Assembly (NCBI RefSeq): GCF_039696035.1
Contig: NZ_CP155567.1
Location: 4,397,001-4,461,000 of the forward strand
From: Microbulbifer sp. SAOS-129_SWC
GTDB lineage: Bacteria > Pseudomonadota > Gammaproteobacteria > Pseudomonadales > Cellvibrionaceae
DNA: 64,000 nucleotides
Reading direction: 5' to 3'
The notes beneath the pieces were generated by a model that was given only the letters and a program-made list of their open reading frames with translations, was not told the DNA's origin and searched no databases. The translations under genes and the position numbers were made by a program. Shown here in pieces: positions 26,970 through 36,373 of the stretch (its first letter is position 1; each line of letters begins with the position of its first letter).

Positions 26970-27407
26970 GTGAACGCAACACGGATCTGTGCCGCACTGC
27001 TGCTGGCAGTGGCGATGACGGCCGCCGCCGACGGCGGACTCTACCGCTGGGTCGACGCAGACGGGCAGGTGCACTACAGCGACCAGCCGCCGCCGCAGGG
27101 CAAGGCGGAAAACGTGGCCGGTGCACTGCGCCCGATCAACAGTGCCGACGCCACGCAGGTGCAGCGCACGCACCACAGCCAGCAGGACAGCGTGCAGCAG
27201 CAGTATGAGGCGCGCAAACAGCAACAGGCCAGGCAGCATCAACGGCAGATGGCGAGCGCCTGCCGGCGCGCGCGGCGCGACCTGCACCTGCTGCAGGGGC
27301 GGGTCGCGTTCATCGACGAGAGCGGCAAGGAAGTGAAAATCACCGAGCGCGAGCGCCAGCAGCGCGCCGCCGCGCTGCAGCAGCAGATTGCCCGGGTGTG
27401 CGGCTAG
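26970..27407 (+). CDS. DUF4124 domain exported protein
   Basis: The 145-residue precursor has a short signal peptide (to about residue 20, ADG) followed by the DUF4124 signature GGLYRWVDADGQVHYSDQPP. The rest is Gln/Arg-rich and helical (RKQQQARQHQRQMASACRRARRDLHLLQGR). The start is GTG at 26970 with a strong GGGAGGGAAGG site. Function unknown; a second DUF4124 protein is encoded at 39242-39952. Confidence 0.85.
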   Translation: MNATRICAALLLAVAMTAAADGGLYRWVDADGQVHYSDQPPPQGKAENVAGALRPINSADATQVQRTHHSQQDSVQQQYEARKQQQARQHQRQMASACRRARRDLHLLQGRVAFIDESGKEVKITERERQQRAAALQQQIARVCG

Positions 27408-27557
27408 CGCGCACATTCCGGCCGGCGACGGCAACAAGGTTTGCACCGGCGCCGGCCAAGCGCGCGGGGGTATAACGCCCGCGGCGCAGGCGAACTACCA
27501 TTTAAGGACAGCGGCCTCTAAAATCCCGCGGTTTTCCATAACCGAGATCACCGAGCC

Positions 27558-28436
27558 ATGTCCGACCAGCTGGAACGTTTCATCCTATCCCAACACGATA
27601 TCCGCGGGCAGATGGTGACCCTCACCGACGCCTACCGCGCCGTGCTGGAAAACAACCAGCTACCACAGCCGGTGGCGGAACTGCTGGGCGAATTCCTCGC
27701 CGCCGCCTGCCTGCTGTCCACCACGCTCAAGTTCGAGGGCCAGCTGACCCTGCAGGCCCGCGGCGAGGGCAGTGTGCCGCTGATCATGGCCGAGTGCACC
27801 CACCACAGCGACCTGCGCGGTATTGCCCACCTGGAAGAAGGTGCGCAGATTGCCGACGATGCCACACTGCTGGAACTGATCGGTGCGCGCGGTATCCTCG
27901 CCATTACCATCGTGCCCCGCGACGGCGAGCGCTACCAGGGCGTGGTGCCGCTGGAACGGGACTCCCTGGCGCAGTGCCTCGAGGACTACTTCACCCAGTC
28001 GGAGCAACTGCAGACCCGTTTCTGGATCGAGTCCAGCCCGCACACCGTAGGCGGCATCATGCTGCAGGTACTGCCCGGCAACAACGCCGCCAGCGCCGAG
28101 GAAAACCGCGATGCCTGGGAGACCGCCCAGCACCTGGCGGAGACCGTCACCGCCGAGGAACTGCACCAGCTACCCCACGACCAGCTGCTGCACCGGCTGT
28201 TCAACCAGCTCAAGCCGGCCACTCTGGGCACCGCCAATATCCGCTTCAAGTGCAGCTGTTCCCGCGAGCGCAGCGCCCGCGCGCTGATCTCGCTGGGCCC
28301 CGAGGAGGTCTACCGGCTACTCGAGGAGCAGGGTGGCGAGATCGCCGCCGACTGCCAGTTCTGCAACACCCAGTACCGCTTCGACCGCGCACAGGTGGAA
28401 GCACTGTTTAACGCCCCCCCGCACACCCTGCACTGA
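27558..28436 (+). CDS. hslO: Redox-regulated chaperone Hsp33
   Basis: Hsp33 is a cytosolic holdase switched on by oxidation. The 292-residue protein has the full fold and the zinc-binding redox cysteines C232-x-C234 (FKCSCS) and C266-x2-C269 (DCQFCN) near the C-terminus. ATG at 27558. Its position between hslR and pckA follows the E. coli order. Confidence 0.97.
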   Translation: MSDQLERFILSQHDIRGQMVTLTDAYRAVLENNQLPQPVAELLGEFLAAACLLSTTLKFEGQLTLQARGEGSVPLIMAECTHHSDLRGIAHLEEGAQIADDATLLELIGARGILAITIVPRDGERYQGVVPLERDSLAQCLEDYFTQSEQLQTRFWIESSPHTVGGIMLQVLPGNNAASAEENRDAWETAQHLAETVTAEELHQLPHDQLLHRLFNQLKPATLGTANIRFKCSCSRERSARALISLGPEEVYRLLEEQGGEIAADCQFCNTQYRFDRAQVEALFNAPPHTLH

Positions 28437-28878
28437 CCCGGTCGGCGCGCCGTTGCCGTGGCGGCGCGCAAGCACACATCCCGATGACCAATGGGCCACT
28501 TTGATTCCATAAACAGCAAAAATCCCGCTGCCGCCGCCGAGCGGGGCGGCGCCGGTATCAATCCGCTCGACGCGGCGTGCCCGGCGCAACTCCCCACATA
28601 GACAGACTGGCGTGAGCCGCGCTGTCATTGCGCTGTCAGCGCGTTGCGACACCCCTTAATTCACAAAATCAATGTAGTATTTTTACACGATCCATCGTAT
28701 GGATGGGAAAGTACAAAATTTTCGCTGACAACGCTGTCACAGAGCAAAAAATAACCAATTTTTCTACCCGGTGAATTTGAAGTTTGCCATAATGCGCCCC
28801 CCCATTTCCGGCGGCCGCAACTCCCGCAGGGGCGGCCACACTAAGTTTTCTATACACAACTTCACGGGTAATCGACGA
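28437..28878. promoter_or_regulatory. Upstream region of pckA
   Basis: This 442-bp spacer has no supportable gene. It turns from GC-rich to AT-rich after 28660, as expected for a promoter region. Palindromes ATCCAT-CGT-ATGGAT (28690-28704) and TGACA-ACGC-TGTCA (28726-28739) could be operators. The heptamer GCTGTCA occurs three times (28621, 28632, 28733). I could not find a convincing -35/-10 pair. Confidence 0.4.
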
Positions 28879-30426
28879 ATGGCACAGATCGATGACACGG
28901 TGCAGGTCCTGAAGAACCTGGCGCCGGCGAAACTGGTGGAACAGGCGCTCAAGCGCGGCGAGGGCAAGCTGTCTGATACCGGCGCCCTGGTCGCTGAAAC
29001 CGGCGCACGCACCGGGCGCTCTCCGGCAGACCGCTTCGTGGTGGAAGAAGCCTCCACCAGCGACAGCATCGATTGGGGCAGCGTCAACCGCCCCTTCCCG
29101 CAGGACAAGTTCGATGCCCTGTGGAGCCGCGTCGAGGACTTCGTCGCCAGCCACGACAGCTTCGTGCAGGAGCTGCACGTCGGCCAGGACGAGGACCACT
29201 ACCTGCCGGTACACGTGACCACCCAGACCGCTTGGCACAACCTGTTCGCGCACAACATGTTTATCCGCGCCGACAAGTACAATCCTAAGGGCAAGCAGGA
29301 GTGGCGCATTCTGCATTCCGCCAACTTTGCCTGTGACCCGTCGCGCGACGGCACCAACTCCGAAGGCTGCGTGATTATCAACTTCGGCCAGCGCAAGGTG
29401 CTGCTGGCGGGTATGCGCTACGCCGGTGAGATGAAGAAGGCCATGTTCTCGGTACAGAACTTCCTGCTGCCGGAAAAAGACGTGATGCCGATGCACTGCG
29501 CCGCCAACGTCGGCACCGACGGCGACACCTGCCTGTTCTTCGGCCTGTCCGGTACCGGCAAGACCACCCTGTCCGCCGACCCGGAGCGCTTCCTGATCGG
29601 CGACGACGAGCACGGCTGGGCCAAGGGCGCGGTGTTCAATATCGAGGGCGGCTGCTACGCCAAGACCATCAACCTGAGCAAGAAAAACGAGCCGGTGATC
29701 TGGGATGCCATCCGCTTCGGCGCCATCGTCGAGAACGTGGTCACCGACGACAAGGGCACCCCCGATTACCACGACACCAGCCTGACCGAAAACGGCCGCT
29801 GCTCCTACCCGCTGGAGCACGTCGAGAAGCGCCAGCTGGAAAACCGCGCCGGTGAGCCGAAGAACGTAATCTTCCTGACCTGCGACGTGTCCGGCGTGCT
29901 GCCGCCGGTGTCCATCCTGTCCAAGGAGGCCGCCGCCTATCACTTCCTGTCCGGCTACACCGCCCGTGTGGGCTCTACCGAGCTGGGTGCGGAAGCGGGT
30001 ATCCACCCGACCTTCTCCACCTGTTTCGGCGCCCCGTTTATGCCGCGCGCGCCGCGCGAGTACGCCGACCTGCTGATGAAGCGCATCGAGGACTTCGGCT
30101 CCCGTGTCTACCTGGTCAACACCGGCTGGACCGGCGGCTCCGGCGACAACGGCAAGCGTTTCCCGATCCCGGTAACCCGCGCGGTCATCGCCGCGATCCA
30201 GAGCGGCGCGCTGGAAGGTGCCGCCACCGAGCACCTGGAAACCCTGAACCTGGAAATCCCGCTGGAAGTGCCGGGCGTCGACAAGGGTTACCTGAACCCG
30301 CGCAGCGCCTGGGCCGACACCGCCGCCTACGACGAGCAGGCAGCCAAGCTGGCCAAGCTGTTCGCCGAGAACATCGAGAAGTTCCAGGTCAGCGACACCG
30401 TCAAGGCCGCCGGCCCCAAGGCCTGA
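28879..30426 (+). CDS. pckA: ATP-dependent phosphoenolpyruvate carboxykinase
   Basis: PckA converts oxaloacetate and ATP to phosphoenolpyruvate for gluconeogenesis. The 515-residue protein has the PEPCK motifs [10 protein letters not shown] near the N-terminus, the phosphate loop [13 protein letters not shown] and the kinase-2 region [10 protein letters not shown], then [14 protein letters not shown] and the adenine loop TGWTGGSG. I chose ATG at 28879 because the enzyme homology begins there ([14 protein letters not shown]); in-frame ATG or TTG codons upstream lie in the leader. A terminator follows the stop codon. Confidence 0.97.
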   Translation: MAQIDDTVQVLKNLAPAKLVEQALKRGEGKLSDTGALVAETGARTGRSPADRFVVEEASTSDSIDWGSVNRPFPQDKFDALWSRVEDFVASHDSFVQELHVGQDEDHYLPVHVTTQTAWHNLFAHNMFIRADKYNPKGKQEWRILHSANFACDPSRDGTNSEGCVIINFGQRKVLLAGMRYAGEMKKAMFSVQNFLLPEKDVMPMHCAANVGTDGDTCLFFGLSGTGKTTLSADPERFLIGDDEHGWAKGAVFNIEGGCYAKTINLSKKNEPVIWDAIRFGAIVENVVTDDKGTPDYHDTSLTENGRCSYPLEHVEKRQLENRAGEPKNVIFLTCDVSGVLPPVSILSKEAAAYHFLSGYTARVGSTELGAEAGIHPTFSTCFGAPFMPRAPREYADLLMKRIEDFGSRVYLVNTGWTGGSGDNGKRFPIPVTRAVIAAIQSGALEGAATEHLETLNLEIPLEVPGVDKGYLNPRSAWADTAAYDEQAAKLAKLFAENIEKFQVSDTVKAAGPKA

Positions 30427-30486
30427 TCCGCACCCGGCGGCCGTGCCCGCCGCACTGGATCCCCGGGCTCTAACCCCAGCCCCGCC

Positions 30487-30511
30487 AAGCCCCCTTCACG
30501 GGGGCTTTTTT
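30487..30511 (+). terminator. Intrinsic terminator of pckA
   Basis: The stem AAGCCCCC/GGGGGCTT (8 bp, loop TTCAC) is followed by T6. It lies 60 bases after the pckA stop codon. Confidence 0.95.
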
Positions 30512-30599
30512 GTGCCCGGACGCGGCGCTTTTTACAGCTATAGTGAAAGAAGGCGCGCCGCCGTGCGCCGCCATTTGTAGCAGTACACGCGAGTGGCCG

Positions 30600-31280
30600 A
30601 TGCCCCATAGTTCCCCGAGCAGCACCCTCGAATTCTACTTCCGCCCGCAGCCCTGTGGCCGTTACGCCAACCGCTGGGTGATCGCCAGTATTTCACTGTT
30701 GCTGATTGCCGTGCTCGCCACCCTGTGGCTCTACCTCTACACCAAAACCCTGAACAAGCCCTTCGTCGACATCAAGGGCTATCGGGTACCGACCCAGGAG
30801 AGCTTCGAGCGCTTCCTGCGCCAGGGGGACCACCGCGCGCAATTCCGGCGGCTGGAGGACTACCTGCAGCGCAGCGGCGTCGGCGATGCGATCGATCCGC
30901 GCACACTGTTGCGCCAGGGCACCGACTGGCTGGACTACAACGAGCCGGCCTTCGCCATAGCGCCGAAGTCTACCTGGCGCAATATGGTCGCGACCCTCGC
31001 GCTGCTGCGCGATGAAATCGTGCCCGCAATCGGCCCGGTGACGGTGCTGTCCGCCTACCGCAGCGCCAATTACAACCGCCGCAGCGGCGGCGCCAGCACC
31101 AGCCGCCACCGCGACTTTTGCGGCCTGGACCTGGTGCCGCAATCCAATATCAGCCGCAAGGAGCTGGGCGAGGAACTGAAGGCGCTGCACGCGCGCCTGG
31201 GGCCGGAAAGCAACATGGGGCTCGGGCTGTCGACAAAACTGCGCTTCCATATCGACACCTGCGGCTACCGCAGCTGGTAA
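30600..31280 (+). CDS. Membrane-anchored M15-type D,D-peptidase-like protein (first tandem copy)
   Basis: This 226-residue protein has one N-terminal membrane helix (about residues 26-48) and a periplasmic domain patterned on M15/YcbK zinc peptidases. Visible elements are SAYRSANYNRRSGG, the zinc motif H-x6-D in SRHRDFCGLDLV, and a C-terminal FHIDTCGYRSW giving the third His. The usual SxHxxGxAxD is altered (F-C-G at positions 4-6). Two cysteines near the active site are shared with the next gene and could form a disulphide. ATG at 30600 has no obvious ribosome site. Adjacent paralogue 22 bases downstream. Confidence 0.72.
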   Translation: MPHSSPSSTLEFYFRPQPCGRYANRWVIASISLLLIAVLATLWLYLYTKTLNKPFVDIKGYRVPTQESFERFLRQGDHRAQFRRLEDYLQRSGVGDAIDPRTLLRQGTDWLDYNEPAFAIAPKSTWRNMVATLALLRDEIVPAIGPVTVLSAYRSANYNRRSGGASTSRHRDFCGLDLVPQSNISRKELGEELKALHARLGPESNMGLGLSTKLRFHIDTCGYRSW

Positions 31281-31301
31281 CCGCGGAGGCGCGAGACCGC
31301 G

Positions 31302-32003
31302 ATGGAAATCCACGAAACCGAAGACCACGAATACGTCGACATCCACATCGAGCGACGCCGTGTCATCTGGATCACGGGGCTGGTGCTCGCCGGCGTGATC
31401 GCACTGGTGGTGCTGACGGCGGACAAAGTAAGTGAGCTGGCCGAGCGCGTCGTCAGGCCAGTGCCGTATCGCCCCATCCCCGAGGTCTACGATATCAAGG
31501 GCTACGACGCGGCCTCCGAGTTCGCGTTCGAAAAATTCCTGCGCAAAGGTAGCAATCGCGAGCAGTTTGCCGCGCTGGAAAATTATCTGCAGAGCAAGCA
31601 AGTGGACGATGTGGTGCCCCTCTATGAGTTGCTGCGCCAGGGCAGCGACTGGCAGAAGGTGGGAGAACCGGCGTTCGCGATACCGCCGCCAAAATACTGG
31701 CAGAGCATGGTCAAAACCCTGCGCGCGGTGCGCGAGGAAGTGATCCCCGCCGTGGGCCCGGTAATGGTGTTGTCGGGCTGGCGCACCAGGGTCTACAACC
31801 GCAAGGCCGGCGGAGCCAGGACCAGCAAGCACATGCATTTCTGCGGCCTGGACATGGTGCCGCAGCGCAACTTTACCCGTAAGAAGCTGATTCCCATCCT
31901 GCGCACCATCCACCAGCGAGACGGCAAGCGCTGGAACATGGGGCTCGGCATCTACAGCGGTATCCGTTTCCATGTCGACACCTGCGGTTACCGGCGCTGG
32001 TAA
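31302..32003 (+). CDS. Membrane-anchored M15-type D,D-peptidase-like protein (second tandem copy)
   Basis: This 233-residue paralogue of the preceding protein keeps the same order of features: an acidic cytosolic N-terminus, a membrane helix (residues 22-42), YDIKGYDAASEFAFEKFLRKG matching the same position in copy 1, SGWRTRVYNRKAGG, SKHMHFCGLDMV and FHVDTCGYRRW. The two were probably born by tandem duplication and have diverged considerably outside these motifs. A role in peptidoglycan trimming is inferred from the fold only. Confidence 0.72.
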   Translation: MEIHETEDHEYVDIHIERRRVIWITGLVLAGVIALVVLTADKVSELAERVVRPVPYRPIPEVYDIKGYDAASEFAFEKFLRKGSNREQFAALENYLQSKQVDDVVPLYELLRQGSDWQKVGEPAFAIPPPKYWQSMVKTLRAVREEVIPAVGPVMVLSGWRTRVYNRKAGGARTSKHMHFCGLDMVPQRNFTRKKLIPILRTIHQRDGKRWNMGLGIYSGIRFHVDTCGYRRW

Positions 32004-32102
32004 AAAGCAACCGCTTCTGCTTACATAGGCGCGACATCTATTCTACCCCCGCGGCGCGGCCAGTGTGCCGCCCGCGCAAAATAATAAAGAGGGATACCGT
32101 CG

Positions 32103-33161
32103 GTGCTGGAAAACCTGGAAAGGCGCTCGTTTATCTTTACCCTGCTGCTGGTAACGCTGGCCTTTGCGCTGCTGCTGAAGCCCTTCTTCACCCCGATTTT
32201 CTGGGCCTGCGCCATCGCGCTGATCTTCTTCCCGGTGCACCGCCGCCTGCTGCAGCGCCTGCCCGACTGGCCCAACCTGATGGCGCTGCTCACCCTGCTG
32301 TTGTGCGTGATACTGGTGGTGATCCCGGTATTGCTGGTGGCCAGCTCGTTTATCAACGAAGGCGTGGGTCTGTACCAGAAAGCCCAGGACGGCCAGATCG
32401 ATCTGTCCCAGCAGATCGAGCAGGTGCGCAGTGCCTTCCCCGGCATCAACGCCTTCTTCGACCGCATCGGCGTCGACCTGGACGAGCTGAAGCAACGGCT
32501 GCTGGGCGGTGTCATGAGTGCCGGCAGCTTCCTCGCCCGCAACGCGCTGGCACTGGGGCAGAACACGCTGAACTTTTTCATCATGCTGGGGCTGATGCTC
32601 TACCTGACGTTCTTCCTGATTCGCGACGGGGAGAAGCTGGTCGCGCTGCTGATCCGCGCGCTGCCCCTCGGCGATGAACGCGAGCACCTGCTGCTGGCCA
32701 AGTTTGCCGAAGTCACCCGCGCGACGATCAAGGGCAACCTGGTAGTGGCCCTTACCCAGGGCACCCTCGGCGGCATCATTTTCTGGATACTGGGATTGCC
32801 GGCGCCGCTGCTGTGGGGGGTGGTGATGACGCTGCTGTCGCTGCTGCCCGCAGTCGGCGCCGCGCTGATCTGGTTCCCGGCGGCCCTCTACCTGTACGCC
32901 ACCGGCGATATGGTCAAGGCCTCCGTGCTGATGCTGTACGGGGTGCTGGTGATCAGCCTGGTGGACAATATCCTGCGCCCGATCCTGGTGGGCCGCGACA
33001 CCAAGCTGCCAGACTATATCGTGCTGTTTTCCACCGTCGGCGGCCTGATCATGTTCGGCATCAGCGGCTTCGCCATCGGCCCGCTGCTGGCGGCACTGTT
33101 TATGGCGTTCTGGGAAATCTTCATGCGCGAGTTCATCAATTCCTCTGCCGAGGCCGGCTAG
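32103..33161 (+). CDS. AI-2E family (PerM-like) transporter
   Basis: This 352-residue inner membrane protein has about eight helices and the AI-2E/UPF0118 signature: N-terminal ACAIALIFFPVHRRLLQRL, the central amphipathic domain (residues 90-140) and the C-terminal LLSLLPAVGAALIWFPAALYLY...VDNILRPILVGRDTKLPDYIVLFSTVGGL. Members export small molecules or act as Na+/H+ antiporters; the specific substrate is unknown. The start codon is GTG at 32103 with AGAGGG upstream. Confidence 0.92.
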   Translation: MLENLERRSFIFTLLLVTLAFALLLKPFFTPIFWACAIALIFFPVHRRLLQRLPDWPNLMALLTLLLCVILVVIPVLLVASSFINEGVGLYQKAQDGQIDLSQQIEQVRSAFPGINAFFDRIGVDLDELKQRLLGGVMSAGSFLARNALALGQNTLNFFIMLGLMLYLTFFLIRDGEKLVALLIRALPLGDEREHLLLAKFAEVTRATIKGNLVVALTQGTLGGIIFWILGLPAPLLWGVVMTLLSLLPAVGAALIWFPAALYLYATGDMVKASVLMLYGVLVISLVDNILRPILVGRDTKLPDYIVLFSTVGGLIMFGISGFAIGPLLAALFMAFWEIFMREFINSSAEAG

Positions 33162-33344
33162 CCATCGCGCCCGCTCTGGTTGCCCGGTGATCCACCCGCG
33201 GGGGCACATCCGTATCAGTAGTGATATCGCCGTGACGCGGCAATCACACTGCCGCTGTGACGTTAGCAATGGCGTCGCCCGCCGCGCGCCATTAGCATAG
33301 GCGGGACCACAACCGACCCGACACCCAACATAGATGGAGAAGCC

Positions 33345-33863
33345 ATGATTCGTTTAGCGAGCTTTCTACTGGCCGCCCTTACCAGCCTGCCGCTAATGGC
33401 GCTGGAAGCGGGCCAACCGGCACCGGACTTTACCCTGCAGGCCTCCAACGGCAAGACCTATTCACTGGCAGACTTCAAAGGCAAACAGGCGGTGGTCATC
33501 GCCTGGTTCCCGAAAGCCTTCACCAAGGGCTGCACCATCGAGTGCAAATCCCTGGCCGAGAACGGCCACCTGATCCGCGATTACGATGTGACCTACTTTA
33601 TGGCGAGCACCGACGAAGTAGATACCAACAAGAAGTTTGCCGAGAAGCACGAAGCCGATTTTCCGCTGCTCAGCGATCCGGATGGCGCTGTAGCCAAGGC
33701 TTACGATGTGCGTGTGCCGGTGGCCAATATCGCGCGCCGCACCACTTTCTATATCGGCAAGGACGGGCATATTCTCAAGGTGGACGACAAAATCCACCCG
33801 GCCACCAGCGCCGAGGATATCGCCAAGACCCTGGGCGAACTCGGCATCCCCAAGAAAGGCTGA
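33345..33863 (+). CDS. Exported peroxiredoxin (AhpC/TSA-BCP type)
   Basis: This 172-residue thioredoxin-fold peroxidase has a signal peptide (MIRLASFLLAALTSLPLMA), so it acts in the periplasm. The active site P56-x3-T60-x2-C63 (PKAFTKGC) is intact. A second Cys follows at 67, giving Cp-x3-C rather than the Cp-x4-C of E. coli BCP. The stretch SNGKTYSLADFKGKQAVVIAWFP is typical. ATG at 33345 with GGAGAAGCC upstream. A bidirectional terminator separates it from the convergent oxidoreductase gene. Confidence 0.9.
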   Translation: MIRLASFLLAALTSLPLMALEAGQPAPDFTLQASNGKTYSLADFKGKQAVVIAWFPKAFTKGCTIECKSLAENGHLIRDYDVTYFMASTDEVDTNKKFAEKHEADFPLLSDPDGAVAKAYDVRVPVANIARRTTFYIGKDGHILKVDDKIHPATSAEDIAKTLGELGIPKKG

Positions 33864-33902
33864 GCGCGCGCCGGTTACCGACCACCGGCACCACCTCCGC
33901 CA

Positions 33903-34859
33903 TCAGCAAACGGTCGCAGTAGCGACCGTTTTTGTCATCGCCGTGGCGATGTTCTCGCAGAGAGATTCGGCCAACTGGTGAGAGGCCAGGTTGCGCGCCA
34001 CCGTGCGCGCATCCAGCTGGCCACTTGCGATAACGCCAAACCAGTCGTCCAGCATCGCGCTGAAGCCCTTACTCGCCAGCATCGGCGTCCAGTCCGGCAG
34101 CACCAGGCGGGCTTCATTACCGCCGCACCAGCTGCGCCCCTCGGTAAATGAATCGAACTCGTAGGCGGCGTTGGTGAACTGGGCGCTGACCCGCTCTGCG
34201 GTGCGGCCAAATTGCCGGTTCATCGATGCGTGCAGCAACATCTCTCCGTGCTGCCACTGCACATCCACCCGCGCCAACTGCCCGCCGTCGCGCTGGCAGG
34301 TCACGAATGCATCTTCCAGGCTTGCCCGGCCGTACAGGTTGACGCTGTCGAGCGGGTGAATGAAGTCGTCAAAGATAAAGTTGCGCAGTGCGCCGGCCTG
34401 GTCAAAGCGGTGCTTTTCCCAGCGCAGCGCGCGCAGGTCCGCGCGCTCGCCCCGCTGTAGCCCCGGCAGATGGCGCTCGAACAGGGGAATATGGCGGCGA
34501 TTAAAGCCCACATAAAGTGGCTGGCGCACCCGGTGCGCCAGCTCATACAGGCGCTCGCAGTCCGCCGCACTGGCCGCCAGGGGCTTGTCGACAAACGTGG
34601 GAATCCCCTGGCGCAGAAAAAAAGCCGCAATTTCCGTGTGCGCCGCCGTCGCCGCGTGGATCATCACGGCATCCACTGCCAGCGCCGGCAGTTCGCGATA
34701 GTCCCGGCAGTATTCGGCCACGCGGTAGCGGCGCGCCAGTTGCTGCAGGCAGTCGCCGTCACGCGTGCACAGCACCAGGTCGACACCCGGCCACTGGCTC
34801 AATAGCGGAAGATAGGCCTTGCGGGCGATATCGCCGAGACCGATGACGCCGAGTTTCAT
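33903..34859 (-). CDS. Gfo/Idh/MocA family oxidoreductase
   Basis: This 318-residue NAD(P)-dependent dehydrogenase starts with a Rossmann motif (KLGVIGLGDIARKAYLPLL). It has VMIHAATAAHTEIAAFFLRQ and the catalytic-lysine motif FVDKPLAAS (the EKP equivalent is DKP), then the GFNRRHIPLF substrate region. Substrates in the family are mostly sugars and related cyclic compounds; none can be named. The last codons overlap the hairpin at 33909-33933. ATG at 34859. Confidence 0.9.
   Translation of the reverse strand: MKLGVIGLGDIARKAYLPLLSQWPGVDLVLCTRDGDCLQQLARRYRVAEYCRDYRELPALAVDAVMIHAATAAHTEIAAFFLRQGIPTFVDKPLAASAADCERLYELAHRVRQPLYVGFNRRHIPLFERHLPGLQRGERADLRALRWEKHRFDQAGALRNFIFDDFIHPLDSVNLYGRASLEDAFVTCQRDGGQLARVDVQWQHGEMLLHASMNRQFGRTAERVSAQFTNAAYEFDSFTEGRSWCGGNEARLVLPDWTPMLASKGFSAMLDDWFGVIASGQLDARTVARNLASHQLAESLCENIATAMTKTVATATVC
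33909..33933 (+). terminator. Terminator after the peroxiredoxin gene, inside the end of the convergent gene
   Basis: A perfect 9-bp stem (AACGGTCGC/GCGACCGTT) with an AGTA loop is followed by T's. It ends the plus-strand transcript and encodes the last residues of the minus-strand oxidoreductase. Confidence 0.85.
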
Positions 34860-34932
34860 GATGCCGGCTCCGGGTGTCTGCAGAGAAGGGGTATTGCCGC
34901 GCGGGGCACTGCGTCGCTTTGCCCGGCGCTCA

Positions 34933-35136
34933 TTACAGCTCGATAAACCGCGGCAGCAGCATCAGGATCAGGCCCACCAAGACCAGGGCCAGCGGGCTCT
35001 GGAAAAAGTACGGGTAGATCATCAATGCCAGCCCAGCCAGGCGGGCAACGACATTGGACTGTTTTTTCCCATACAGGAAGTAGGCCATGCCGATGGACCC
35101 GAAGACCAGCCCCCAGAGCAAATTGGCTGTATTCAT
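34933..35136 (-). CDS. Small two-helix membrane protein
   Basis: A 67-residue protein beginning MNTANLLWGLVFGSIGMAYFLYGKKQ, with two or three hydrophobic helices and a short basic loop. ATG at 35136 with GGGAGCG upstream makes it a good small gene. It resembles short conserved proteins (amino-acid-transport-like annotation is sometimes given) but no function can be named. It lies between the oxidoreductase and DUF4239 genes on the same strand. Confidence 0.72.
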   Translation of the reverse strand: MNTANLLWGLVFGSIGMAYFLYGKKQSNVVARLAGLALMIYPYFFQSPLALVLVGLILMLLPRFIEL

Positions 35137-35320
35137 AGAACGCGCTCCCACCTGTGCGTACCGACCATTTTCCGCAGCGGTACCCACACGCGCGGACACC
35201 GGTGGCGGAAAATATAACAGCTTGTACGGCAATGATCGAAATCTGGCGGGCAGAGGCGGGAGAAGGGGCAGGCACCGGACACCAGTGCAATGGTGCCGCC
35301 GCTTGCCTTCGGCAGTGTGG

Positions 35321-36130
35321 CTAATCGACGGGGCTGTGCTGTGCGCGTTCGGCGCGTTGCAGGCGTGCGTTGAGTTCCGACATCGGCGTCTGTTCCACCA
35401 GCAGCCAGCCCTCGGCGCCGCGGTCCAGATCGGCAATCAGCAGTATGACCACGGAAAATGCGAGTGCCAGCGTCAACGCCACCTGTGGCGAACCACGCCG
35501 GCCGGTACCCAGCTGAAAACCGATACCGAACATCGCCAGCGCCGTGATCGCGTACAGCACCACCCAGATCGGTGTGGGAATGCGGTAGCGAATCCCCACA
35601 TACAGCCGCGAGGTATGAGCATCGATCAGCTGGTTGAGCGGCTCGTAGAAGCCCTGCAGCCGCTCACCGTCATAGCCCGCGGCACTGAGCCGCGCAACCA
35701 GCTGCCACAGCTGATCCTGGACAGCCTCGCTAGCGGCGATACGCTGATCGAAGTCGGGAACCGACTTGGGGTTGATATCCCGTAACTCCACATACTTCGC
35801 CACCAGCGCGCGCGCCTGGCGGCGCTCCGCCGCCGGGAGTAGATCTGCGCGCAAATAGGTTGTCGCGAGCGTGTTCACTTCGCTCAACAGCAGCACCTTG
35901 CGCTGATTGAAGAGATCAGCCGCCATATTGAAAGTGAAAGCCAGCATAAACGCTAGCAGCCCGAGCGTGGCCGCGACGGCGCTGCCGAGCGAGGCATCGC
36001 TGGCAGTGCCGTGACGCACGGACCGGCGCCCCAGATAATTGCCAATACCCATGGTGACCAACACCAGCAGGATGGTGTAGCCATAGATCTCGGGCAGGCT
36101 GAAACTGGTCAGGAAATCGGTCTTCGGCAT
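35321..36130 (-). CDS. DUF4239 (bestrophin-like) membrane protein
   Basis: This 269-residue protein has two N-terminal helices (about residues 14-33 and 48-68), a long amphipathic middle part (NTLATTYLRADLLPAAERRQARALVAKYVELRD) and two C-terminal helices (IWVVLYAITALAMFGIGFQLG, VALTLALAFSVVILLIADLDR). This matches DUF4239, a family remotely related to bestrophin channels. Function unknown. Confidence 0.85.
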   Translation of the reverse strand: MPKTDFLTSFSLPEIYGYTILLVLVTMGIGNYLGRRSVRHGTASDASLGSAVAATLGLLAFMLAFTFNMAADLFNQRKVLLLSEVNTLATTYLRADLLPAAERRQARALVAKYVELRDINPKSVPDFDQRIAASEAVQDQLWQLVARLSAAGYDGERLQGFYEPLNQLIDAHTSRLYVGIRYRIPTPIWVVLYAITALAMFGIGFQLGTGRRGSPQVALTLALAFSVVILLIADLDRGAEGWLLVEQTPMSELNARLQRAERAQHSPVD

Positions 36131-36373
36131 GGCGGGCCCCGGCCTTTACGGGCAAGTTTGGCCCAAAAAGGGAGTCCATGCACTGATGAACATCGATAGA
36201 GCGCAAGCCCGCACCGGACTTTCTGTCTCCGTATCCGGTTTCCGCGTACCCGCTGTCTGGGACGGCTTTCCCTGTTGAATTTCAGGTCGCGTGATTTAAC
36301 CGCGAGGCGGTGCAGTGCGAAGCCGGGTATCCCGCAGGGGGATACCGGCCCGGCTCGCGGCCAGTCGCAGAGC

